Of a stretch of DNA of 6,474 nucleotides, positions 1-5,702 are shown in pieces. Location of the stretch: contig JAFMSB010000080.1 of assembly GCA_017353815.1 (NCBI GenBank), forward strand, positions 846-7,319. The letters run 5' to 3'. Position 1 is the first letter of the stretch. Each line of letters opens with the position of its first letter. The notes below the pieces were generated by a model. It did no database searches. It was not told the origin of the DNA and saw only the letters and a list, made by a program, of their open reading frames with translations. The translations under genes were made by a program, and so were the position numbers. Origin of the DNA: Methylocapsa sp. (lineage in GTDB: Bacteria > Pseudomonadota > Alphaproteobacteria > Rhizobiales > Beijerinckiaceae).

Positions 1-282
1 GGGGCTGAGGAGGCCGGGCTTGGCGAGGAGGGGGAATTTTTTACCGATGATGACGCGGAAACCGCCGCCGCGATCAGGCAGCTGATCGAATCTCACGTGC
101 GCCCTGCGGTCGCCAATGATGGCGGTGATATCCGGTTCCGCGGCTATCGCGATGGAATCGTCTATCTTGCCATGAAAGGGGCTTGTTCGGGCTGTCCCTC
201 TTCAACCGCGACGCTGCGGCGCGGGATCGAGAATCTCCTCCGGCATTATGTGCCGGATGTGCTTTCGGTCGAACAGGTTTGA
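1..282 (+). CDS. NifU-like (Nfu) iron-sulfur cluster carrier protein, 3' end only
   Basis: The open frame enters from the left edge with no start inside the window and ends at TGA 280-282, giving the last 93 residues. It shows the C-terminal NifU domain: a helix leading into VRPAVANDGGDI, then a beta strand and GACSGCPSST. The CxxC cysteines are encoded at 184-186 and 193-195, and a helix follows to the end. This domain binds a [4Fe-4S] cluster across a dimer and passes it to apo-enzymes. The stretch just upstream (GEFFTDDDAETAAAIRQLIE) resembles the linker of alphaproteobacterial Nfu proteins, which carry an N-terminal Nfu_N domain; that part lies outside the window, so the full architecture is inferred. 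An ATG at 97 is not a credible start, because conserved domain sequence begins before it. The gene continues collinearly into tsaB after 74 bases. Confidence in the family is high; the exact subtype (NfuA-like versus mitochondrial NFU1-like) is not resolved. Confidence 0.93.
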   Translation, partial: GAEEAGLGEEGEFFTDDDAETAAAIRQLIESHVRPAVANDGGDIRFRGYRDGIVYLAMKGACSGCPSSTATLRRGIENLLRHYVPDVLSVEQV

Positions 283-310
283 TTTCCGGCTATTACTCCA
301 GATGCCCGGC

Positions 311-341
311 GCCCTCGCTCGATGGGCGGAGGAGCGTGGGC
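311..341 (+). repeat. Imperfect inverted repeat (possible hairpin) upstream of tsaB
   Basis: GCCCTCGCTC (311-320) pairs with GAGCGTGGGC (332-341): nine of ten positions are Watson-Crick, with one T/T mismatch at 315/337, around an 11-base loop. No T-run follows, so it does not look like an intrinsic terminator. It ends three bases before the tsaB ribosome binding site, so a hairpin in the RNA could affect access to it. GC-rich DNA yields such pairings easily, and its function is unproven. Confidence 0.35.
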
Positions 342-344
342 CTC

Positions 345-348
345 GGAG
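345..348 (+). promoter_or_regulatory. Ribosome binding site for tsaB (GGAG)
   Basis: GGAG sits 8 bases before GTG 357-359. It supports the GTG start, which gives the expected TsaB N-terminus MKILAIDTA. Confidence 0.6.
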
Positions 349-356
349 CTTAAACA

Positions 357-1031
357 GTGAAGATACTGGCAATTGACACTGCTCTCGATGCCATCTCAGC
401 CTGCGTCGTCGACGCTGCGGAAGAAAGGCCGGACTCGATCGAGACAATGGCAATGGAGCGCGGTCATGCCGAAGCGCTCTTGCCGTTGATCGATCGGGTG
501 ATGGCTCGCGTCGAAGGCGGCTTTGCCGCGCTCGGACGCGTTGCCGTAAATGTCGGGCCCGGCTCTTTCACGGGGCTGCGTGTGGGAGTGGCGGCAGCCC
601 GGGCGATCGCCCTGGCATGCGAAATCCCCGTTGCCGGAGTTTCGACGCTGGCCGCACTCGCGGCGCCGCTCATCCTTGAACAAAAGCCCGGTCTCGTGGT
701 CACTGCGATCGATGCCCGCCGTGGCAATGTCTATTTCACCGCATTTGGGCCAACCGGAAGAGCTGTTGTTCCGCCGCGATTGGCGCAACCGCGCGAGGCG
801 CTGCGCTCGCTTGGCGCGGGCCCTTTGCGGCTTGCCGGGCCAGGAGCAAGGCTTCTTGCAGCGGAAGCTCCCGCAGCGGGGACCGATGCCGAAATCGCCG
901 CGGGCGGAGGGGAAGTCGACATCGCTTTTGTCGCACGGCTTGGCCTGCTCGCCGATCTAGAGCTCGCGCCGCCGCGGCCGCTTTATATCGCGGCTCCCGG
1001 CGCGAAGGCCCAAGAGGAGGCGCCCGCCTGA
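357..1031 (+). CDS. tsaB: tRNA threonylcarbamoyladenosine biosynthesis protein TsaB (YeaZ)
   Basis: This 224-residue protein belongs to the ASKHA-fold TsaB family. With TsaD and TsaE it transfers threonylcarbamoyl to A37 of ANN-decoding tRNAs (t6A), TsaB acting as the non-catalytic dimer partner of TsaD in the cytoplasm. Diagnostic features are the N-terminal strand MKILAIDTA (1-9), the signature VGPGSFTGLRVG (66-77), and AIDARRGNVYF (117-127), typical of the second half of the N-terminal lobe. The C-terminal half is shorter and variable, as usual for the family, and the length is normal (about 220-235 residues). The start is GTG at 357, chosen from the GGAG box and the family N-terminus. The gene follows nfu by 74 bases and precedes rimI by 22 bases; the tsaB-rimI pairing is very common in bacteria. 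The last codons contain a consensus AGGAGG (1015-1020). Identification is firm. Confidence 0.96.
   Translation: MKILAIDTALDAISACVVDAAEERPDSIETMAMERGHAEALLPLIDRVMARVEGGFAALGRVAVNVGPGSFTGLRVGVAAARAIALACEIPVAGVSTLAALAAPLILEQKPGLVVTAIDARRGNVYFTAFGPTGRAVVPPRLAQPREALRSLGAGPLRLAGPGARLLAAEAPAAGTDAEIAAGGGEVDIAFVARLGLLADLELAPPRPLYIAAPGAKAQEEAPA
1015..1020 (+). promoter_or_regulatory. Consensus Shine-Dalgarno AGGAGG at the end of tsaB, without a standard start at normal spacing
   Basis: AGGAGG lies within the tsaB coding end, 33 bases before the rimI ATG at 1054, too far for direct use. At normal spacing (7 bases) is a CTG at 1028, which would open a ten-codon frame whose TGA (1055-1057) overlaps the rimI ATG as ATGA. 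It may feed rimI by coupled translation, or simply be Glu-Glu coding sequence. Confidence 0.3.
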
Positions 1032-1053
1032 TCGACTTCGCTCTGAATGCCGC

Positions 1054-1533
1054 ATGATCGCCTGGCCCCCCAAAGCTGCCCCGCGCATACAGCCGATTGG
1101 GGCGGAGCGCAGCGCGGAATGCGCTGCCATCCATGCCGCAAGTTTTCTCCATCCCTGGCAAGAAGCCGATTTTGAGCAACTTTTCGTTGGACCTGGAACG
1201 GTCGCGGATGGCGCGATTGAAGAAAAAGAGGAACGCCTTGCTGGTTTTATCATATCCCGGATCGCCGCCGACGAGGCGGAGATCCTGACCCTTGCCGTTG
1301 CCCCGAACTGGCGCCGGCGCGGCGTGGCAACGCAGCTTCTCGCGCCGCATCTCGCGGCGCTCGCCGTCAACCGCGCATCCAGTATCTTTCTCGAGGTGGA
1401 GGCCGAAAATGCCGCAGCGCTCGCTCTTTACGCCAATTTTGGCTTCGAAAAGGTCGGCGAGCGCAAATCCTATTACCGTGCCGCGGGCGCCGAGCCCAAG
1501 CCAGCTCTCGTTATGCGGCGCGTTCTGCTGTAA
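1054..1533 (+). CDS. rimI: GNAT-family ribosomal-protein-alanine N-acetyltransferase RimI
   Basis: This 159-residue single-domain GNAT acetyltransferase most resembles RimI, which acetylates the N-terminal alanine of ribosomal protein S18 using acetyl-CoA. Motif A is visible as LTLAVAPNWRRRGVATQLL (79-97), the RRGVA segment being the acetyl-CoA pyrophosphate-binding loop. Motif B contains FLEVEAENAAALALYANFGF (112-131). By alignment from memory with the enterobacterial enzyme, E114 would be the catalytic base and Y126 the general acid. The usual LEVR is LEVE here. A tail GERKSYYR (136-142) also fits RimI. ATG 1054 is the only reasonable start: no other ATG, GTG or TTG lies nearby in frame, and the N-terminal length matches relatives. 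No Shine-Dalgarno sits directly before it. It follows tsaB by 22 bases, the typical partner. The family is certain; the S18 substrate is inferred from context and similarity. Confidence 0.9.
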   Translation: MIAWPPKAAPRIQPIGAERSAECAAIHAASFLHPWQEADFEQLFVGPGTVADGAIEEKEERLAGFIISRIAADEAEILTLAVAPNWRRRGVATQLLAPHLAALAVNRASSIFLEVEAENAAALALYANFGFEKVGERKSYYRAAGAEPKPALVMRRVLL

Positions 1534-1614
1534 GATGATGCGGAAGTTTAGGGCCTGGCCGCTTCAACCTAGATAGAGAGAAGAGACAAGAGCCTCCGGT
1601 AATCACGAGAGCGA

Positions 1615-3054
1615 ATGCCCGAGATTGAGAAATATGGTGCCGCCTCTGGCAGCGAAGCCGCGGGCATCCCGGCGCCGGAGGGCGCAGGCCGGCGGATGTA
1701 TGTGAAGTCATTCGGCTGTCAGATGAACGTCTATGATGCGCAAAGGATGGCCGACATCCTCGCGCGCGAAGGCTTTACGCGGACCGATCTTCCCGAGGAC
1801 GCAGACCTTATAGTCGTGAACACGTGCCATATACGCGAGCGCGCAGCCGAGAAGCTGTTTTCGGAACTCGGCAAGCTGCGCGCTCTCAAAGCCATGCGCG
1901 CGGCGCAAAAAAAAGAAACAAAACTTGTCGTCGCAGGCTGTGTCGCGCAGGCCGAGGGTGCGGAGATCTACCGCCGGCAAAAAGCCGTGGATGCCGTCGT
2001 TGGGCCGCAGAGCTATCACCGCCTGCCGCAGATTTTGCAGCAGGCAAACAGCGGGATGTTCATTGCGGACACGGAGTTCCCGATTGAGTCTAAATTCGAT
2101 TTCCTGCCTCCCCCTTCGCCCGGACAAATTCGCGCCCGGGGGGTGAGCGCCGTCGTGACGGTCCAGGAGGGTTGCGATAAATTCTGCACCTTTTGCGTCG
2201 TGCCCTACACTCGCGGTGCCGAAGCCTCGCGCCCCGTGGAAAGCATCATCGCCGAAGTCGAGGCGCTCGCCGCCGCGGGAGTTCGCGAGGTGACGCTGCT
2301 CGGGCAGAATGTCAATGCCTATCATGGCGCAGCGAAAGGCGGACCGGCTGTTTCGCTTGCGGGCCTATGTGAGCGCATCTCAAAGGTTCCAGGTATTGCG
2401 CGCATTCGCTATACCACGAGCCATCCCGGCGATATGGATTCGAACCTGATCGCCGCGCATCGCAGCCTGCGCTCGCTGATGCCCTATTTGCATCTCCCAG
2501 TTCAGTCGGGATCCGATAAGATTCTTGGCGCCATGAACCGCAGGCATAAGCGCAAGGATTATATCGAGCTTGCCACAAACATTCGCGCGGCGCGGCCCGA
2601 TATCGCGCTTTCCTCCGACTTCATCGTGGGATTCCCTGGCGAAAGCGAGGAGGATTTCGAGGCGACCATGGATCTTGCCGCAGCGGTGGGCTTTGCCAAT
2701 GCGTACTCGTTCAAATACTCGCCTCGCCCGGGGACTCCAGCTGCCTCGCTGCCGCGGCAGATCCCGGAGGCCGTGAAGGCAGAACGGCTATTGCGGCTGC
2801 AGGCTCTTCTCTACGAGCAGCAGCGCGCGTTCAACGCCAAGATGGTTGGGCGCACCGTCGAAGTGCTCGTTGAAAAACGCGGCCGCCATCCGGGCCAGAT
2901 TGTGGGCAAATCGCCTTATCTGCAGCCGGTCCAGATGGAGGGCCGCCCTGAGCGCATCGGCCAGATCGTGCGCGCGGAGATTATATCCTCAGGCGCCCAC
3001 TCTTTGTTTGCGCGGCTGTTGCCGGGTGAAGCTTCGAACGAGGCTTTCCCTTGA
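1615..3054 (+). CDS. miaB: tRNA-2-methylthio-N6-dimethylallyladenosine synthase MiaB
   Basis: This 479-residue radical-SAM methylthiotransferase converts i6A37 to ms2i6A37 in tRNAs reading UNN codons. Domains in order are UPF0004 (about 28-140), radical SAM (about 175-400) and TRAM (about 405-470). The UPF0004 cysteines are C35 ([15 protein letters not shown]), C71 ([11 protein letters not shown]) and C109 (VVAGCVAQ), ligands of the auxiliary [4Fe-4S] cluster. The radical-SAM triad is C187, C191 and C194 in [29 protein letters not shown] (292-301) and [11 protein letters not shown] (333-343) are further family marks. ATG 1615 gives a 27-residue leader before [10 protein letters not shown], as in many alphaproteobacterial homologues; its ribosome binding site is weak (GAGAG at 1607-1611). 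ATG 1696 (Met28), 13 bases after GGAGGG, is an alternative start. The stop overlaps the phoH TTG. MtaB and RimO are excluded by the overall MiaB signature. An eight-A run occurs at 1907-1914. Confidence 0.97.
   Translation: MPEIEKYGAASGSEAAGIPAPEGAGRRMYVKSFGCQMNVYDAQRMADILAREGFTRTDLPEDADLIVVNTCHIRERAAEKLFSELGKLRALKAMRAAQKKETKLVVAGCVAQAEGAEIYRRQKAVDAVVGPQSYHRLPQILQQANSGMFIADTEFPIESKFDFLPPPSPGQIRARGVSAVVTVQEGCDKFCTFCVVPYTRGAEASRPVESIIAEVEALAAAGVREVTLLGQNVNAYHGAAKGGPAVSLAGLCERISKVPGIARIRYTTSHPGDMDSNLIAAHRSLRSLMPYLHLPVQSGSDKILGAMNRRHKRKDYIELATNIRAARPDIALSSDFIVGFPGESEEDFEATMDLAAAVGFANAYSFKYSPRPGTPAASLPRQIPEAVKAERLLRLQALLYEQQRAFNAKMVGRTVEVLVEKRGRHPGQIVGKSPYLQPVQMEGRPERIGQIVRAEIISSGAHSLFARLLPGEASNEAFP
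3040..3043 (+). promoter_or_regulatory. Ribosome binding site (GAGG) for the TTG start of phoH
   Basis: GAGG inside the last miaB codons lies 7 bases before TTG 3051-3053. No comparable box precedes the alternative ATG at 3081, so it favours the TTG start. Confidence 0.45.
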
Positions 3055-4106
3055 AATCAACCTATCGTGCAGCAAATTGCATGCGGCCAGAATTCAAACC
3101 TGCGCCGGGCGAGACAAGCACTGCAGAGATTACTTTGGCCTTCGAGGACAATCGCCACGCCTCGCTGGTATTTGGTCAATACGACCAGAACCTTGCCAAG
3201 CTCGAACGCCGGCTTGGCGTGGTCGCGAATGCGAATGGCAATCATGTGACTATCCGGGGCTCCGCGGAGGCCTGCGCGCATGCCCGGCTGGTATTGGAGA
3301 ACCTTTATGCGCGCGTGGAACGCGGGCAGGCGGCAGGCCTTGGCGATGTCGACGGTGCAATCGAAGAGGGTGCCTTGCAAGGAACGCTTTTCCCAAGAGA
3401 AGTCGAGCCGGGCAGGGCGGTTTTCGAACAAATTGGCACGCGCCGCAGCGGCCTTATCCGGGCCCGGAATGCGGCCCAAGATCTCTATCTGCGGGCGATG
3501 AAGAATCACGAATTGGTATTTGCCGAGGGCCCTGCTGGCACGGGCAAGACGTGGCTTGCGGTCGGATTTTGCGTTTTGCTGCTGGAACAGGGGGCCGTCG
3601 AGCGCCTGATCCTCTCACGTCCCGCGCTTGAGGCAGGCGAAAGGCTCGGCTTTTTGCCCGGCGATATGCGCGAAAAGGTGGATCCCTATTTGCGCCCGAT
3701 CTATGATGCGCTGGCTGATTTTATGGATGCGCGCATGCTCGAGCGGGGCATGCAGACCGGTATGATTGAGGTTGCGCCACTTGCGTTTATGCGTGGCCGC
3801 ACCCTGACGAATGCGTGTATCCTTCTTGACGAGGCCCAAAACGCGACTTCCATGCAAATGAAGATGTTCCTGACCCGGCTCGGCGAGGGATCGCGCATGA
3901 TTGTGACCGGCGATCCTTCGCAAACCGACCTTCCGCCGGGGCAACCATCTGGCCTGAGTGAGGCGATCCGGCTTCTCTCCGGGATGGAAGGTATTGGCCA
4001 TGTGGTCTTTAAAGAGGCGGATGTGGTTCGCCACGATCTCGTGCGCCGGATCGTTGGCGCCTATGAATCGGCGGCGGCATCGCGGGCGAAGATAGAGCAG
4101 AGGTAA
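3051..4106 (+). CDS. phoH: PhoH-family (YbeZ-type) ATPase
   Basis: This 351-residue cytoplasmic P-loop protein is of the PhoH/YbeZ type. Around residues 57-88 is a KH-like segment ([20 protein letters not shown]). The PhoH domain runs from about 135 to 345, with Walker A GPAGTGKT (160-167), the family signature [17 protein letters not shown] (189-205), Walker B ILLDEAQN (257-264) and a sensor-like segment [10 protein letters not shown] (286-295). It is a predicted RNA-associated ATPase or helicase that acts with YbeY; its exact reaction is not settled for the family. The start is TTG 3051, overlapping the miaB stop as TTGA and preceded by GAGG, which suggests coupled translation. ATG 3081 (Met11) would also leave the conserved region, which starts at about residue 24, intact. 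The ybeY start follows the stop by two bases. The symbol phoH follows common annotation; it need not mean phosphate-starvation control, and I see no pho box here. Confidence 0.95.
   Translation: MKSTYRAANCMRPEFKPAPGETSTAEITLAFEDNRHASLVFGQYDQNLAKLERRLGVVANANGNHVTIRGSAEACAHARLVLENLYARVERGQAAGLGDVDGAIEEGALQGTLFPREVEPGRAVFEQIGTRRSGLIRARNAAQDLYLRAMKNHELVFAEGPAGTGKTWLAVGFCVLLLEQGAVERLILSRPALEAGERLGFLPGDMREKVDPYLRPIYDALADFMDARMLERGMQTGMIEVAPLAFMRGRTLTNACILLDEAQNATSMQMKMFLTRLGEGSRMIVTGDPSQTDLPPGQPSGLSEAIRLLSGMEGIGHVVFKEADVVRHDLVRRIVGAYESAAASRAKIEQR
4099..4103 (+). promoter_or_regulatory. Ribosome binding site (AGAGG) for the TTG start of ybeY
   Basis: AGAGG overlaps the end of phoH and lies 5 bases before TTG 4109-4111. 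No ATG occurs in this frame until deep in the gene, so this box and TTG very probably define the start. Confidence 0.6.
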
Positions 4107-4108
4107 GC

Positions 4109-4603
4109 TTGACCATCGATGTTTCTGTTGGCGCGGAAGGATGGAAGCGCCTTGATTCTCCTGCAAAACTTGCCGGGGATGCGATCTTGGCAGCCATCGA
4201 GGCAAGCGGAATCGCCCTTCAGCCTGAGACCGAGATCAGCGTCCTCTTATGCGACGATGCTTTCATCCAAACTCTTAATCGCAAGTGGCGCGGGATCGAC
4301 AAGGCGACGAATGTGCTCTCCTTCCCAGCGATCCATGACGCCGCGAAGCGGGGATTGCTCGGCGATATCGCGATTGCCTTTGAGACGGCCGCCAAAGAGG
4401 CCGCAGCTGCAGGGATCTCGCTGCGGGACCACACCGCCCATCTCCTCGTGCATGGGCTTCTGCATCTGGCAGGTTATGATCACGAGGGCATGGAAGAAGC
4501 CGAGACGATGGAAAAGATCGAGCGCGCCGCGCTTTCAAGGCTCGGTGTTGCCGGCCCTTACGCTGCGGCGCCGGTAGAGGCGACTACGGCCGCAAATGAG
4601 TGA
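4109..4603 (+). CDS. ybeY: Endoribonuclease YbeY, 16S rRNA maturation factor
   Basis: This 164-residue metalloprotein of the UPF0054 family has the H3xH5xH zinc motif HGLLHLAGYDH (115-125), with metal ligands H115, H119 and H125. A second conserved block is LNRKWRGIDKATNVLSFP (56-73), whose arginine (R58) corresponds to the conserved active-site arginine of the family. GDIAIA (85-90) is also typical. YbeY is a single-strand RNase involved in maturing the 3' end of 16S rRNA and in ribosome quality control, usually encoded beside PhoH. The length is normal. The start is TTG 4109, just after the phoH stop, with AGAGG 5 bases upstream; no internal ATG could replace it, since the first lies after the zinc motif. 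The last 8 bases overlap the start of corC. Tight spacing on both sides indicates one transcript for phoH, ybeY and corC. Identification is firm. Confidence 0.96.
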   Translation: MTIDVSVGAEGWKRLDSPAKLAGDAILAAIEASGIALQPETEISVLLCDDAFIQTLNRKWRGIDKATNVLSFPAIHDAAKRGLLGDIAIAFETAAKEAAAAGISLRDHTAHLLVHGLLHLAGYDHEGMEEAETMEKIERAALSRLGVAGPYAAAPVEATTAANE

Positions 4604-5594
4604 GCCTTACAGCGTTGCCCCGGCCGCTTCGGCAAAGCCCGGCCTCCTCGACCGGCTGCGCGGCTTGTTTGGCCTTGGCAGCGCATCCACGCGCAGCGAC
4701 ATCGAAGACGCTCTCGCAGACGTCTCGAGCGAGGACGATATTTCCATGCAAGAGCGGGCGCTGCTGAAAAATGTGCTTGCCTTGCATGAAGTGCATGTTG
4801 GCGACGTCATGATCCCGCGCGCCGATATTATCGCCGTGCCTCTGCAAACGAAGCTTTCGGAGATCCTTGAGCTCTTTCGCTCGGCCGGACATTCGCGCCT
4901 GCCGGTCCATGGGGAGACGCTCGACGAGCCGATGGGCATGGTCCATATACGCGATTTCGTCGCTTATCTTACAAACGCGGCCGGCGGGATCGATGCCCAT
5001 GCCCGCGAGAAACCGGCAGCAGCGCCCGGGGACATTTCATGCGAGGAAGGCAGTTCTTTGCGCTGTGTGCTCGATTTGACACTCGCGGATGCCAATATTC
5101 TGCGCCCGGTGCTTTTCGTCCCGGCCTCTATGCCCGCGCTCGATCTCCTCGTAAAGATGCAGGCGACAAGGACCCATATGGCTCTTGTCATCGACGAATA
5201 TGGCGGCACCGAAGGGCTCGCCTCGATTGAAGATATTATGGAAGTCATCGTAGGCGAAATCGAGGACGAACATGATTCGGGTAACGGACCAAAAATCGAA
5301 ACCGGCCCAGACGGCCGCGTCATTGCCGACGCGCGCGCCGGTCTCGAGGCGGTTTCAGCTGTTATTGGCGCCGATCTCACCGCAATCAGCGATGCGGAGG
5401 AGGTCGGCACATTGGGCGGCCTGATCATGACGCTCGCCGGGCACGTCCCTTCACGGGGGGAAATCATCCACTCGGATGGCATCGAATTCGAAGTTGTGGA
5501 CGCGGACAAGCGCCGTGTGCGGCAGGTCAAAATCCGGATGGCCGGGGAGCCTGGGCGCCCCAGACCAAAGGGAAAAGGCTCACTTGCGGATTAA
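4596..5594 (+). CDS. corC: CorC/YbeX-type CBS-domain protein (hemolysin-like family)
   Basis: This 332-residue protein has two CBS domains and a C-terminal CorC_HlyC (transporter-associated) domain, but no N-terminal DUF21 membrane domain, so it is the soluble CorC/YbeX type. CBS1 begins at HVGDVMIPRADIIAV (67-81) and includes HSRLPVH (99-105). CBS2 covers about 171-222, with MALVIDEYGGTEGLASIEDI (195-214), the strongest family signature. The CorC_HlyC domain covers about 235-315, with VGTLGGLIMTLAGHVPSRGE (270-289). A segment of about 45 residues (125-170) separates the CBS domains and seems longer than in the enterobacterial protein. The classical role is in magnesium and cobalt efflux; work on E. 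coli YbeX links it to ribosome metabolism, in keeping with the adjacent ybeY. CBS domains usually bind adenosine nucleotides. ATG 4596 overlaps ybeY by 8 bases, so translation is probably coupled. Family certain, physiological role less so. Confidence 0.93.
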   Translation: MSEPYSVAPAASAKPGLLDRLRGLFGLGSASTRSDIEDALADVSSEDDISMQERALLKNVLALHEVHVGDVMIPRADIIAVPLQTKLSEILELFRSAGHSRLPVHGETLDEPMGMVHIRDFVAYLTNAAGGIDAHAREKPAAAPGDISCEEGSSLRCVLDLTLADANILRPVLFVPASMPALDLLVKMQATRTHMALVIDEYGGTEGLASIEDIMEVIVGEIEDEHDSGNGPKIETGPDGRVIADARAGLEAVSAVIGADLTAISDAEEVGTLGGLIMTLAGHVPSRGEIIHSDGIEFEVVDADKRRVRQVKIRMAGEPGRPRPKGKGSLAD

Positions 5595-5637
5595 CCCAGC
5601 TTCTGCCTGCGCTTGCCGACCCGCTTCGGTTCCGCCC

Positions 5638-5651
5638 TTGGGGCATCCCAA
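5638..5651 (+). repeat. Short perfect inverted repeat in the corC-lnt gap
   Basis: TTGGG (5638-5642) and CCCAA (5647-5651) flank a GCAT loop. No T-run follows, so a terminator is unlikely. The stem is only five base pairs and may be chance. It is the only clear symmetry I noticed in the 108-base gap. Confidence 0.2.
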
Positions 5652-5702
5652 ACTGCGCAGCGAGAGCCAGCGGCCGTGAGACGCGCCGGGACGGGCCAAG
5701 TC

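Noticed and set aside
97..282. A separate 61-residue small protein starting at ATG 97
   Set aside because: The same frame is open to the left edge and the NifU domain begins before this ATG, so this is an internal part of the Nfu protein.
736..1350. A 204-codon minus-strand open frame across tsaB and rimI
   Set aside because: It is antisense to two well-identified genes, has no recognisable domain and bridges their boundary. Long antisense frames are expected in GC-rich coding DNA.
1708..2325. A 205-codon minus-strand open frame inside miaB
   Set aside because: It lies wholly opposite conserved MiaB coding sequence and its translation shows no family motif.
2846..3631. A 261-codon plus-strand frame spanning the end of miaB and the first half of phoH
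   Set aside because: It is long but out of frame with both genes, is rich in Arg and Cys as GC-rich shadow frames are, and lacks a domain. The Walker A region of PhoH is read in the other frame.
3615..4205. A 196-codon minus-strand frame opposite phoH and ybeY
   Set aside because: It is antisense to conserved PhoH motifs and crosses the gene junction; no independent support.
4964..5530. A 188-codon minus-strand frame opposite corC
   Set aside because: Its Ser/Thr/Arg-rich translation is the usual antisense product of GC-rich sequence, opposite the CBS and CorC_HlyC domains.
5638..5660. Rho-independent terminator between corC and lnt
   Set aside because: The stem is only five base pairs and no T-run follows, so I kept it only as a weak inverted repeat.
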